Below are positions 18,272 to 30,454 of a stretch of DNA of 64,000 bases, in pieces; within the stretch, counting starts at the first letter, position 1; each line of letters begins with the position of its first letter. The stretch covers positions 1,772,501 through 1,836,500 of the forward strand of contig NZ_CP152019.1 in the NCBI RefSeq assembly GCF_038622445.1, given 5' to 3'. The notes beneath the pieces are model-generated. The model was not told the origin of the DNA and searched no databases. It saw only the letters and a program-made list of their open reading frames with translations. Origin of the DNA: Sporosarcina sp. FSL K6-1522. GTDB lineage: Bacteria; Bacillota; Bacilli; Bacillales_A; Planococcaceae. A program made the position numbers and the translations under genes.

Positions 18272-18709
18272 ATGAAAGAGACGACAATGACCTATTTAAA
18301 ACCCATTCCGGTGAAAACCCCGGATAATAGTCCTTATTGGGACGCAGCAGATCGACATGAGCTAGTGCTTCAAAAATGTGAGAGTTGCAAAGAATACTTG
18401 CATCCACCAGGACCAAGTTGTGCGAAATGCGGTAGCCCAGCCGTTAGTTGGGAAGAAATCGGGAACGATATTCAAGGCACAATCTATTCGTATGTGATCT
18501 CTCATCGACCGTTTTTACCAGGTTTTCAAGACGATTTACCACTCATTATTGCGCAAGTTGAGCTGGATAAAGTGCCAGAAGTGAAGATTATGGCCAATGT
18601 GCTAGATTGTGATTATGAAAAAATTCAGATTGGTATGCCCGTGAAAATGATTTGGCAGGATTTGCCGGAAGGCCGTTCGTTACCACAATGGAAACCGATT
18701 GACGCGTAA
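18272..18709 (+). CDS. Zn-ribbon OB-fold protein (DUF35/ChsH2-like), partner of the thiolase-like protein
   Basis: A 145-residue protein with an N-terminal rubredoxin-like Zn ribbon (Cys36, Cys39, Cys50, Cys53) followed by an OB fold containing GTIYSYVISHRPFLPGF. I chose the ATG at 18272, 7 nt after aggaggg; the upstream in-frame ATG at 18266 is too close to that site. DUF35 proteins associate with thiolase-fold enzymes: they channel acyl-CoA between thiolase and HMG-CoA synthase in archaea and are needed for Ltp2 aldolase activity in actinobacteria. In steroid pathways this domain is often fused to a MaoC subunit (ChsH2); here it is separate. Confidence 0.86.
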   Translation: MKETTMTYLKPIPVKTPDNSPYWDAADRHELVLQKCESCKEYLHPPGPSCAKCGSPAVSWEEIGNDIQGTIYSYVISHRPFLPGFQDDLPLIIAQVELDKVPEVKIMANVLDCDYEKIQIGMPVKMIWQDLPEGRSLPQWKPIDA

Positions 18710-18730
18710 AAATAAAGGGGGATGGGAGCT

Positions 18731-19924
18731 ATGGATTTTTCATTCACGAAAAAAGAAGAGCAGTTTCGCCAAGAACTGCGAACGTGGCTGGAGGAAAACT
18801 TGCCAGAGGGCTGGCTAGCAGGAAATAGAGAGCTACCTGAGGATGAAGAAGAATATTCGGCGTTCCTAAGAAATTGGCAAAAGACGTTGCATGAGGGCGG
18901 CTGGGCGGCGATTGCTTGGCCTAAGAAATACGGGGGACGCGATGCAACGCTGATGGAGGAAATCATTTACCAACAAGAGATGGTGCGCGTAAAGGCACCG
19001 CCACTTGTGAACTATGTTGGGATTCATATGGTTGCGCCGACGCTGATGCAAATTGGTACAGAAGAACAGAAGGAAGAATATATTAACAAAATTCTCATTG
19101 GAGAAGAGGTCTGGTGCCAAGGGTATTCGGAGCCGAATGCAGGTTCAGATTTAGCGGCGATTCAAACGAGCGCAGTAAAAGAGGGCGATAAATGGATCAT
19201 TAATGGCCAAAAGGTTTGGACGAGTTTCGGGCATTTAGCGGATCGCTGTTTCTTATTGACACGTACGAGCCATAAGGAGAAAAAGCATCAGGGGATTACG
19301 GTATTTCTATTAGATATGAAACAACCAGGAGTTGAAACGCTGCCAATCGTTCAAATGGACGGGAAAAAGGAATTTAATGAAGTGTATTTAAATGATGCAG
19401 TAGCCTATGATGCGGACATTGTCGGTGAGGTCGATGAAGGTTGGAAGGTTACGATGGCCTTGCTGATGCACGAACGGACGGGGATTGGCGCCCAAGTATT
19501 TACATTGGAGCAACAGTTTGAAGACCTTGTGAAGTTGACAAAAGAATTGCATGTCAATGATCAGCCGCTCATTAAAGACCCATTTGTTCGTCAGAAAATG
19601 GTTGATTTTTATACACGATTCCGTGGCTCTTTATTAAACTATTATCGTCATTTAACGAAAACACTAAAAGATGGGCATCCAGGTGCGGAAGGTTCCATGG
19701 ATAAACTAATGGTCAGTGAGCTGACGAAAGAGCTATTCGACTATGCAGTATCGGTTCAAGGACACCAAGGGGTTTTGTGGAAAAAAGATGCCTTAGTGGA
19801 CTCTTACTGGCAAGATAACTTTTTGCAATCATTCGGGATGACCATTGGTGGCGGAACAAGTGAGATTTTGAGAAATACCATTGCTGAAAGAATACTAGGA
19901 TTACCAAAAGATCTAGGCCGTTAA
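18731..19924 (+). CDS. acyl-CoA dehydrogenase, FadE29/ChsE2-like subunit
   Basis: A 397-residue acyl-CoA dehydrogenase. The start is the ATG at 18731 after aaaggggg; an ATG three codons upstream overlaps the ribosome site. Visible features are the N-terminal helical domain with EEQFRQELRTWLEENLP, the beta-domain motifs QGYSEPNAGSDLA and WIINGQKVWTS, and the C-terminal GGGTSEILRNTIAERILG. The neighbour at 19947 is a second, clearly different dehydrogenase. In steroid side-chain catabolism such pairs form alpha2-beta2 enzymes, and this one resembles the subunit with the GGGTSEI end. It would introduce the 2,3 double bond of an acyl-CoA, passing electrons to an electron-transfer flavoprotein that is not in this window. 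Confidence 0.87.
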   Translation: MDFSFTKKEEQFRQELRTWLEENLPEGWLAGNRELPEDEEEYSAFLRNWQKTLHEGGWAAIAWPKKYGGRDATLMEEIIYQQEMVRVKAPPLVNYVGIHMVAPTLMQIGTEEQKEEYINKILIGEEVWCQGYSEPNAGSDLAAIQTSAVKEGDKWIINGQKVWTSFGHLADRCFLLTRTSHKEKKHQGITVFLLDMKQPGVETLPIVQMDGKKEFNEVYLNDAVAYDADIVGEVDEGWKVTMALLMHERTGIGAQVFTLEQQFEDLVKLTKELHVNDQPLIKDPFVRQKMVDFYTRFRGSLLNYYRHLTKTLKDGHPGAEGSMDKLMVSELTKELFDYAVSVQGHQGVLWKKDALVDSYWQDNFLQSFGMTIGGGTSEILRNTIAERILGLPKDLGR

Positions 19925-19946
19925 TCATATCGGAGGTGCTGACAAC

Positions 19947-21065
19947 ATGGACTTTGCATTGAGTGAAGAGCAAGAAATGTTTCGTGGGTATGTGCGTAAA
20001 TATTTGGATGGCGCGGGGCAAACAAAGATTGCACGCGAGTTTGCTAAAGGTAATACAGACGGTTTTCAAGCAATTTGGACTGGGTTGGCTGACCTTGGCT
20101 GCACAGGAATTACGATTCCAGAAGCGAATGGTGGACTCGGACTCGGGGCGTTAGATTTGGTACCAGTGCTGGAGGAAATGGGGCAAGTCCTTTTACCGGG
20201 ATCATATTTAGAAACGGTTGCCTTTGCAGTCCCGCTACTCGAAAAGTATGGGACAGAGGCACAAAAAGAAAAATATTTAACGGAAATTGCAGCCGGTTCT
20301 CGAAGTATGACACTTGCTTGGTTAGAGCCGCAAAAGGGATATAATCCGGAAGAAATTAGCTGTTCTGCACGTGTGGAAGGAGATTCACTAGTCGTCGATG
20401 GAGTGAAGGTGCTCGTGCCAGGCGGGGAGCAAGCTGATAGTTATGTCGTATTAGTACGTACAGATGAAGGGCTTTCGTTAGTGATTATGGATCGGACGAA
20501 CGATATTGAAGTGAATGCGCAAAGGTGTATCGACGAAACCTTAGGCTTATCTGAACTGACGTTTCGACAAGTTCACATTCTACAAAGTCAAATTCTTGGA
20601 CCCGTCAATCAGGGCTGGTCTGTGCTACAGGAAGGCTTGCTGTCCTTGAACGCAGCTTTAACTTCTGTCATTGTCGGCGGCATGGAGAAGGTCATCGACA
20701 TGTCCGTAGAATATGTGAAAATTCGTGAGCAGTTTGGCCAGCCGATTGGACGTTTTCAAGCGCTTAAACACCGGATTGCAGATATGAAGATGGAATTAGA
20801 GACGACTCGTTCATTAAGTCATTACGCGAATTGGGCACTTGAAAGTGGTGAGGCAGATTGTGAAGCAGCGATTTATAGCGCTCGAACTTTTGCGACAGAA
20901 GCCTATATTAATGTAGCCTCTCATAATATCCAAAATCATGGGGGCATTGGATTTACAGAAGAAATTGACTGTCACTTATTTTTGAAGCGTGCGCGCTTCT
21001 ATGAAAGTTACCTCGGTTCATCCCAGCATTATAAAGAACAAGCAGCATTAGCATTAGCATGGTGA
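19947..21065 (+). CDS. acyl-CoA dehydrogenase, FadE28/ChsE1-like subunit
   Basis: A 372-residue acyl-CoA dehydrogenase-fold protein, shorter and more divergent than its neighbour. The motif normally YAxTEPxxGSD is reduced to MTLAWLEPQKGYNPEE, so the usual flavin-contacting Ser/Thr loop is missing. The C-terminal NHGGIGFTEEIDCHLFLKRA matches the FadE28-like subunit of heteromeric dehydrogenases. It follows the other dehydrogenase by 22 bp with ggaggtg in the gap. It probably contributes half of a shared active site and may be inactive by itself (inference from the actinobacterial pairs). Confidence 0.84.
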   Translation: MDFALSEEQEMFRGYVRKYLDGAGQTKIAREFAKGNTDGFQAIWTGLADLGCTGITIPEANGGLGLGALDLVPVLEEMGQVLLPGSYLETVAFAVPLLEKYGTEAQKEKYLTEIAAGSRSMTLAWLEPQKGYNPEEISCSARVEGDSLVVDGVKVLVPGGEQADSYVVLVRTDEGLSLVIMDRTNDIEVNAQRCIDETLGLSELTFRQVHILQSQILGPVNQGWSVLQEGLLSLNAALTSVIVGGMEKVIDMSVEYVKIREQFGQPIGRFQALKHRIADMKMELETTRSLSHYANWALESGEADCEAAIYSARTFATEAYINVASHNIQNHGGIGFTEEIDCHLFLKRARFYESYLGSSQHYKEQAALALAW

Positions 21066-21066
21066 A

Positions 21067-22584
21067 GTGAGCAAGCGGAATGTGAAGACAATTGAAAGGG
21101 TGAATGTGACGTTGACAACAGCAAACAAATTAAAAGAGTATCAGAACGTTGTGAATGGCGAATTAGTACCTGCTTCTTCAGGAGAGACTGTTGATAGTTT
21201 GGATCCTGCAACAGGAGAGGCTTGGGCAAAAGTTCCTCGGAGTTCGTTGAAGGATGTCGATACGATTGTAGCGTCGGCCCGACAAGCATTTCCAGCTTGG
21301 GCAGCACTTTCTGCGCTTGAACGGGCGGACTATATGCGGCAGATTGGTGATTTAATAGCTGAGCATGCTGAGGAAATAGCAGAGTTAGAGGCAAGGGATA
21401 TTGGGTGGGTCATTCGAGAGACGACTTATGGGCTTATTCCAGTGTTAAAACAAATCTGGTACGATGCTGCTGGCGCTACAGCTGTAGCGAGCCGTGGTGA
21501 AACAGTTCAGATGGGTCCTACGAGTCTTGGCTACACATTGCGCGAGCCTTTGGGTGTTGTATTGGGTATTCTTCCTTGGAATTCACCTTTATTTACTTTC
21601 ACGATGAAAGCGGCTTACGCACTGGCAGCGGGGAATACGGTTGTGATTAAACCTTCGGAGTCTGCGGCAGTTTCATCCTTACGCTATGGCGAGTTGTTGG
21701 CAAAAGTCTTACCGCCAGGCGTACTCAATGTTATCTGCGGTAAAGGAAGTGAAGTGGGTGACGCATTAGTAAGCCATCGTGATATTAACAAAGTGACGTT
21801 AACGGGATCAGGAACGACTGCACAAGCGATTGCCAAGGCTACAGCACAACATCCAAAACCACTCACTTTGGAATTGGGCGGTAAATCTCCGAATATTGTT
21901 TTCGCGGATGCCAATTTAGAAAAAGCGGTCGATGGCATTACGACTAATGGTATTTTTACAGGGAATGCAGGACAACTCTGTGTGGGTGGATCGAGGATTT
22001 TGATTCAAAGACCGATTTTCGATAAGATGCTAACGTTAATGAAAGAACATATCGAGAAAAGCATCCAATTAGGTGATCCAATGAGTCCGGAAAGTACAAT
22101 GGGACCGATTGTCAACTTGTCACAATACAAACAGATTTGTTCGTATATTGATATTGGATTGGAAGAAGGCGAAGTAGTCTTCGGCGGACGTCATGGAGGG
22201 GCTGAACTTTTACCAGGAAAGCCGCAGTTTGAGGGCGGTTATTGGGTAGAACCGACATTGTTTAGAGTAGAGAGCAACGCACATCGTATTTGCCAAGAAG
22301 AAATTTTTGGCCCAGTTGCGGTCGTGATGCCTTTTGATACGGAGGAAGAAGCGATTGCCTTGGCCAATGATACGGCATTTGGTTTAGGAGCTGGCGTTTG
22401 GACATCGAATTTGGATTGTGCGCAGCGGATGATTCGGAATTTAGATTCAGGGAACGTTTGGGTCAATACGTACCGTCGGGTAGGTGTGGAATTACCTTTT
22501 GGCGGGGTGAAAGATAGCGGTTATGGTACGGATTCCATTTTAGAAAACACGCGCGAAAAAGCTTGTGTCATTGAGATGGGATGA
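21067..22584 (+). CDS. NAD(P)-dependent aldehyde dehydrogenase
   Basis: A 505-residue aldehyde dehydrogenase with Cys305 (GQLCVGG) as nucleophile, Glu269 in LELGGKSPN as base, and PWNSPLF/ITGSG-like NAD contacts (VLTGSG is LTGSGTTAQ here). The longest frame starts with GTG at 21067, 1 nt after the previous stop, but without a good ribosome site. In-frame GTG 21106 or TTG 21112 follow aaaggg and are reasonable alternatives, shortening the protein by 13-15 residues. In this cluster it would oxidise the aldehyde left by aldol cleavage to an acid, which the ligase at 14014 could re-activate (inference). Confidence 0.88.
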   Translation: MSKRNVKTIERVNVTLTTANKLKEYQNVVNGELVPASSGETVDSLDPATGEAWAKVPRSSLKDVDTIVASARQAFPAWAALSALERADYMRQIGDLIAEHAEEIAELEARDIGWVIRETTYGLIPVLKQIWYDAAGATAVASRGETVQMGPTSLGYTLREPLGVVLGILPWNSPLFTFTMKAAYALAAGNTVVIKPSESAAVSSLRYGELLAKVLPPGVLNVICGKGSEVGDALVSHRDINKVTLTGSGTTAQAIAKATAQHPKPLTLELGGKSPNIVFADANLEKAVDGITTNGIFTGNAGQLCVGGSRILIQRPIFDKMLTLMKEHIEKSIQLGDPMSPESTMGPIVNLSQYKQICSYIDIGLEEGEVVFGGRHGGAELLPGKPQFEGGYWVEPTLFRVESNAHRICQEEIFGPVAVVMPFDTEEEAIALANDTAFGLGAGVWTSNLDCAQRMIRNLDSGNVWVNTYRRVGVELPFGGVKDSGYGTDSILENTREKACVIEMG

Positions 22585-22593
22585 TAATTGGGA

Positions 22594-22619
22594 GGGCATC
22601 TTATAGGTGCCCTTTTTTT
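22594..22619 (+). terminator. intrinsic terminator after the aldehyde dehydrogenase gene
   Basis: Arms gggcatc (22594-22600) and ggtgccc (22606-22612, one G-U pair) are followed by seven T. The transporter gene downstream therefore depends on read-through or its own promoter. Confidence 0.85.
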
Positions 22620-22641
22620 CATCACAAAGGAGGCGTTATGA

Positions 22642-24084
22642 TTGGATGATAAAGCAGTGAAAAGAGCCTTTCATTTTTTATGTCTTGGGACCTTGCTGAT
22701 TGTTTTTTGTGAGGCAACGCATATCCCGGCGTACCCAAAGATGCTTGAACATTTTCAGTTGGGAGCGGGATATGCGGTCTATATGCAACTAGGTTTTGCA
22801 TTAGGGTTAACGGGCTTTCAACCGTTGATGGGTTGGATGGGCGATTCCTTTGGCCAAAAAAGAGTCATCGTTTTCGGTGCGATACTAATGGCGATTGGGT
22901 CGTTTTTAGTTGCATTATCACCGGCTTTTTGGATAATGGTTGTCGGTCTCTTTTTTAAAGGGATGGCAGGGGCTGCTGTCGTGCCGGCGGGAGTTGCTTT
23001 TGCAGGCAGATACTTTCAAGGCGATAAAATTGGCAAGGCGTTAGGGTTATTCGGATTTTATTCGGTCTTGGGCGCTTTGGCCGCACCGTTATTAAGTGGG
23101 ATCTTTGTTGACAGTATGGGATGGTCCTCGATTTTTTGGCTATGTGCGCTGTTAGGTTTGCTTGCATCTCTGTTATTTGTCATTGGTGTGCCGTTTGTTC
23201 AAGGGGAGAAAGCAGCTTCATTTGATTTCTTCGGTGCAATTATCGTTTTTGGCATCTTGGGAAGTCTGTTGACGGTTCCAACCTTTATTAATGAATATGG
23301 TTTTGAATCGATGAAGTGGCTTCCGTCAGCTGTTATTTTTGTAATTGCTTTCATTTTGTTGATTGTTGTGGAAAAGAAACAGAAGGCACCTTTAATTGAC
23401 ATTGAGTATGCTATGACGAGGAGTTTTTGGGTTCCTTCATTAATTGCGGTTTTTATGTTCATCACATTTAGTAGTGTGATGTTTGTATTAACGTTCTTTA
23501 TTCAAAACGTGCAAGAGAAATCTTCTACAACCGTTGGGCTATTACTTATGCCGCTTTACTTAGTAATGGGCGTTGCGAACTTATGGAGCGGCCGATTGAT
23601 GGATAAACTTACTGCTCGGACCATCATGTCAGCGAGTGTTGCGTTCATGGTCGGTGGAGCAGGGATGTTGATTTTCACAAATAAAGAAACTTCTGTTGCT
23701 TATCTACTTGTATCGATGATGCTAATTGGCTTGGGGATTGGGATGATTGGACCGGTTATTCGGGCTGTAGTCGTATCTAAAGCGGATCAAGCTCGTATTG
23801 GCGTTGTGACGTTTACTTATTTGACGATTGAAAATCTGGCTTCACGTGTAGGCGCTTCGTTTGCTATCGTCATGTTTGCATTATTTGCGGCGGGAGGAAG
23901 TGCAGTGAGTGCATTGTCCAATGTTGCTGTGGTTTTGACTGTTTTGTCAGCAATTGCTTTCTTGTTTATCTTCCTAGTTCCTAAAAGAGTAAGAGGAATT
24001 AAAGGTGTAGGGCAAGATGATATCGAGGTAGAAGCGAAAACAATGAGAGTCACTACCACAAAGGTGGATACGATAAATTCTTAA
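22642..24084 (+). CDS. MFS transporter
   Basis: A 480-residue major facilitator protein with roughly 12-14 hydrophobic helices. The MFS loop-2/3 signature appears as GWMGDSFGQKRVIVFG near residues 70-85. The start is TTG at 22642, 9 nt after aaaggagg; the ATG just upstream opens a 3-codon frame only. It belongs broadly with drug:H+ antiporter-type MFS proteins, but its place at the end of the acyl-CoA cluster suggests uptake or efflux of the cluster's substrate or an intermediate. The direction of transport cannot be read from sequence. Confidence 0.83.
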   Translation: MDDKAVKRAFHFLCLGTLLIVFCEATHIPAYPKMLEHFQLGAGYAVYMQLGFALGLTGFQPLMGWMGDSFGQKRVIVFGAILMAIGSFLVALSPAFWIMVVGLFFKGMAGAAVVPAGVAFAGRYFQGDKIGKALGLFGFYSVLGALAAPLLSGIFVDSMGWSSIFWLCALLGLLASLLFVIGVPFVQGEKAASFDFFGAIIVFGILGSLLTVPTFINEYGFESMKWLPSAVIFVIAFILLIVVEKKQKAPLIDIEYAMTRSFWVPSLIAVFMFITFSSVMFVLTFFIQNVQEKSSTTVGLLLMPLYLVMGVANLWSGRLMDKLTARTIMSASVAFMVGGAGMLIFTNKETSVAYLLVSMMLIGLGIGMIGPVIRAVVVSKADQARIGVVTFTYLTIENLASRVGASFAIVMFALFAAGGSAVSALSNVAVVLTVLSAIAFLFIFLVPKRVRGIKGVGQDDIEVEAKTMRVTTTKVDTINS

Positions 24085-24093
24085 AAGTTAGCG

Positions 24094-24123
24094 AAAGCCA
24101 GCACATGGGATGCTGGCTTTTCT
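24094..24123 (+). terminator. intrinsic terminator after the MFS gene
   Basis: Ten-base perfect arms aaagccagca (24094-24103) and tgctggcttt (24111-24120), with T continuing. It closes the acyl-CoA cluster. Confidence 0.88.
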
Positions 24124-24327
24124 GATGATTATAATTCTCAATCAAGAAGAGATAATTGAAAATATCGTAAAACAATTGGGAAGGATGCTTATAAGACTAG
24201 CAAGCAGGGCATTCTGTTTAAATGACATGATTCTCGATGATTTGCATGGCAGTGCTTTATGCGTTAAGATTAGAATGATACTAATTAGAGAATGGATATC
24301 CGTTCATCATATATTGGAGGTATTGGA

Positions 24328-25107
24328 ATGGCTATATTAGAAATAAAAGGCCTTCACGTTGAAATTGAAGGTAAAGAAATCTTGAAAGGCGTCGATTTGA
24401 CGATCAATACAAACGAGATCCACGCAATCATGGGTCCGAATGGTACAGGTAAATCAACTCTCGCTTCAGCGATTATGGGACATCCCAAATATGAGGTAAC
24501 TGCAGGTACAGTAACACTTGATGGTGAAGACGTACTTGAAATGGAAGTAGACGAGCGTGCGCAAGCAGGTATCTTCCTTGCAATGCAATACCCAAGTGAA
24601 ATCACAGGCGTGACAAACGCTGACTTCCTTCGTTCTGCAATCAATGCACAACGTGAAGAAGGAGACGAAATTTCACTGATGAAATTCATCCGTGAATTGG
24701 ATAGCAAAATGGAATTCCTTGAAATGGATGAAGATATGGCAACACGCTACTTGAACGAAGGATTCTCAGGTGGAGAGAAAAAACGTAACGAAATTCTTCA
24801 GCTAATGATGTTGAAACCTAAATTTGCTATCCTCGATGAAATTGACTCTGGTCTTGACATCGATGCATTGAAAGTTGTTTCAAAAGGAATCAACGAAATG
24901 CGCGGCGAAGAATTCGGTTGCCTAATCATCACACACTACCAACGTTTGCTTGACTACATTACACCAGATCACGTTCACGTGATGATGCAAGGTCGCGTAG
25001 TGAAATCTGGCGGTGCTGAATTAGCACACAAACTAGAAGAGCAAGGTTACGACTGGATTAAAGAAGAACTCGGTATTGAAGACGAGACTGTTGGGCAGGA
25101 AGCTTAA
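24328..25107 (+). CDS. sufC: Fe-S cluster assembly ATPase SufC
   Basis: A 259-residue cytoplasmic ABC-type ATPase. Walker A is [11 protein letters not shown], the signature is [11 protein letters not shown] and Walker B is [11 protein letters not shown], all in the SufC forms. The start at 24328 follows ttggagg; 12 upstream in-frame codons are not needed. It drives conformational change in the SufBCD scaffold on which Fe-S clusters are built. It heads the sufCDSUB operon, the standard Gram-positive order, and there is no terminator until after sufB. Confidence 0.97.
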   Translation: MAILEIKGLHVEIEGKEILKGVDLTINTNEIHAIMGPNGTGKSTLASAIMGHPKYEVTAGTVTLDGEDVLEMEVDERAQAGIFLAMQYPSEITGVTNADFLRSAINAQREEGDEISLMKFIRELDSKMEFLEMDEDMATRYLNEGFSGGEKKRNEILQLMMLKPKFAILDEIDSGLDIDALKVVSKGINEMRGEEFGCLIITHYQRLLDYITPDHVHVMMQGRVVKSGGAELAHKLEEQGYDWIKEELGIEDETVGQEA

Positions 25108-25126
25108 GAAAGGGGGACGATTCAAA

Positions 25127-28090
<2,964 letters not shown>

Positions 28091-28108
28091 TAGAACGGAG
28101 GAATAATG

Positions 28109-29506
28109 ATGGCAAAAAAGATGCCGGAAATCGGCGATTATAAATATGGTTTCCATGACAAAGACGTATCTGTTTTCCGTTCAGAACGCGGCTTGACGCG
28201 CGAAATCGTTGAAGAGATTTCACGCATGAAAGACGAACCTGAATGGATGTTGAACTACCGCTTGAAGTCATTGGAAATGTTCTATAAAATGCCAATGCCA
28301 CAATGGGGTGGGGATTTAAACTCACTGAACTTTGACGAAATCACATACTATGTTAAACCATCCGAAGCAACAGAACGTTCTTGGGATGAAGTTCCAGAGG
28401 AAATTAAACGTACGTTTGACAAACTTGGAATTCCTGAAGCAGAACAAAAATACCTTGCAGGTGTTTCTGCACAATATGAATCTGAAGTTGTGTACCACAA
28501 CATGAAAGAAGAACTTGAAGATATGGGCATCGTCTTTAAGGATACAGATTCAGCACTTCGTGAAAACGAAGAATTGTTCAAGAAGTACTGGGGTACGGTC
28601 ATCCCGAATAGCGACAACAAGTTCTCGGCATTGAACTCCGCTGTTTGGTCGGGTGGATCATTCATCTACGTACCACCAGGTATTAAAGTGGATACGCCAC
28701 TACAAGCCTATTTCCGTATCAACTCGGAAAACATGGGGCAGTTTGAGCGTACATTGATCATCGTAGATGAAGGCGCAAGCGTGCATTACGTTGAAGGATG
28801 TACAGCACCTGTCTACACAACAAACTCCTTGCATAGTGCGGTTGTTGAAATCATCATCAAAAAAGACGCATACTGCCGCTATACAACAATCCAAAACTGG
28901 GCAAATAACGTCTACAACCTCGTGACAAAGCGTGCGGTTTGTGACGCGAATGCAACGATGGAATGGGTTGACGGCAATATCGGTTCGAAATTGACGATGA
29001 AATACCCTGCAATCATCCTTAAAGGTGAAGGCGCACGCGGTATGACATTATCAATTGCTCTTGCTGGTAAAGGCCAACACCAAGATGCAGGTGCAAAAAT
29101 GCATCACCTAGCACCAAACACATCTTCAACAATCGTTTCAAAATCGATTTCCCAACATGGTGGAAAAGTAACGTATCGCGGAATCGTTCACTTCGGACGT
29201 AAAGCGGACGGCGCTCGTGCAAACATCGAGTGTGACACGCTCATCATGGATAAGCTATCGACATCTGATACGATTCCATATAACGAAATCCTTAACGATA
29301 ACATTTCACTTGAACACGAAGCGAAAGTTTCGAAAGTATCAGAGGAGCAGCTCTTCTACCTCATGAGCCGCGGTATCCCTGAGCTTGAGGCAACGGAAAT
29401 GATCGTTATGGGCTTCATCGAGCCATTCACAAAAGAATTGCCGATGGAGTACGCAGTAGAAATGAACCGTCTCATTAAATTTGAGATGGAAGGTTCAATC
29501 GGTTAA
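28109..29506 (+). CDS. sufB: Fe-S cluster assembly scaffold SufB
   Basis: A 465-residue scaffold protein, the same length as in B. subtilis when started at the second of two adjacent ATGs (28109), which is better spaced from cggagg than the first (28106). The conserved [11 protein letters not shown] and GSIVHFG-like [15 protein letters not shown] segments are present, and [13 protein letters not shown] is the SufBD end. It forms the cluster-building scaffold with SufC and SufD. It is the last gene of the operon. Confidence 0.97.
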   Translation: MAKKMPEIGDYKYGFHDKDVSVFRSERGLTREIVEEISRMKDEPEWMLNYRLKSLEMFYKMPMPQWGGDLNSLNFDEITYYVKPSEATERSWDEVPEEIKRTFDKLGIPEAEQKYLAGVSAQYESEVVYHNMKEELEDMGIVFKDTDSALRENEELFKKYWGTVIPNSDNKFSALNSAVWSGGSFIYVPPGIKVDTPLQAYFRINSENMGQFERTLIIVDEGASVHYVEGCTAPVYTTNSLHSAVVEIIIKKDAYCRYTTIQNWANNVYNLVTKRAVCDANATMEWVDGNIGSKLTMKYPAIILKGEGARGMTLSIALAGKGQHQDAGAKMHHLAPNTSSTIVSKSISQHGGKVTYRGIVHFGRKADGARANIECDTLIMDKLSTSDTIPYNEILNDNISLEHEAKVSKVSEEQLFYLMSRGIPELEATEMIVMGFIEPFTKELPMEYAVEMNRLIKFEMEGSIG

Positions 29507-29514
29507 TTAATAAG

Positions 29515-29553
29515 AACACCCGTCACAGCAGCGTTTGTGGCGGGTGTTTTTTT
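29515..29553 (+). terminator. intrinsic terminator of the suf operon
   Basis: Arms aacacccgtcaca (29515-29527) and tgtggcgggtgtt (29536-29548) with one mismatch-type pair are followed by a T run. Confidence 0.92.
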
Positions 29554-29736
29554 ATCTTTTTTACTACGTCTCATTCAACCTTTCAATTACAAAAATATTT
29601 TTCAAGATAGAAGTAAGAAGGGATTATGTGTAAGACGATAGAAAGAGGGGAGAGGAATAACGATTGGTGGTAAGTGCAAGTGATAGCTTAACAAAAAGAT
29701 CGTTACTGAAAAATTTGGAAATAAGGGATATTCTAC

Positions 29737-30132
29737 ATGAAAAATCGAAAATGGATAGCACTCATTGCGCTTTGTATTTGTCTCATGGTTACATTGCTAT
29801 TTTTTATTCCGAAAAAACTAGTAAGTATGCCACATGATCAAGTCTCTAAAATTATTTTGCTGAATGGTTCTACAGGTAAGAGTATTGAAATTACAGACAT
29901 GGAACACATTAGAAAAATTATGGGGAATTTAAATAACGTTACAATCAAGAAGAGTGAACTTGCAATTGGCTATGTGGGATTTAATAAAAGGATTACAATT
30001 TATGATCGTCATGAAAAGATACAAAAAGAGTTTATCATCAATTTAGGAGAAGTAGTTCGACAAAATGCTTTCTTCTACGAGACTGTAGATACCCGAATTG
30101 ATGATGTCTATTTAGATAGGTTATTTGAGTAG
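29737..30132 (+). CDS. small hypothetical protein with one N-terminal membrane anchor
   Basis: A 131-residue protein. Residues 5-25 (ALIALCICLMVTLLFFIP region) form a membrane anchor or uncleaved signal, leaving an extracytoplasmic domain of about 100 residues with no Cys and no motif I recognise. The ATG at 29737 has only a modest aaggga ribosome site. It is monocistronic between sufB and the Rpn pseudogene. I cannot assign a function. Confidence 0.6.
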   Translation: MKNRKWIALIALCICLMVTLLFFIPKKLVSMPHDQVSKIILLNGSTGKSIEITDMEHIRKIMGNLNNVTIKKSELAIGYVGFNKRITIYDRHEKIQKEFIINLGEVVRQNAFFYETVDTRIDDVYLDRLFE

Positions 30133-30454
30133 TAGTAACTGGCTTCCGATTTTCACTGTCCTATGTTCGAAAATTTAATTTTGCAGGAACTATAATGTTA
30201 TTAAAAAGCCCTCGTTTAACTAGGGTTGTTGATCATATTCTAGAAACACTACCTAGCTTAAATATCATATTTGAGAGCCAAAAAGGGGTTAAATATAATT
30301 TTTGTTTTTAGGGTACAATTTACAGCTCTTTTCTTCTGTTATATGCTTGATAGAGGAAGAGACGTCTCACTCCTTCATTACCAGAAACAAGCTCTACTAT
30401 AGAAAATTACACCTTGGCGAATGCATCATTACTTTGAAAAAAGGATGTGTTGAG
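30133..30454. other. intergenic stretch
   Basis: About 320 bp with only a weak hairpin near 30204-30230 (agccctcg...). I see no gene, and an in-frame extension of the downstream pseudogene into it lacks a ribosome site. Confidence 0.5.

Noticed and set aside
24110-24340. 76-codon plus-strand frame before sufC
   Set aside because: It begins inside the terminator of the MFS gene, has no ribosome site and overlaps the sufC start; no recognisable protein content.
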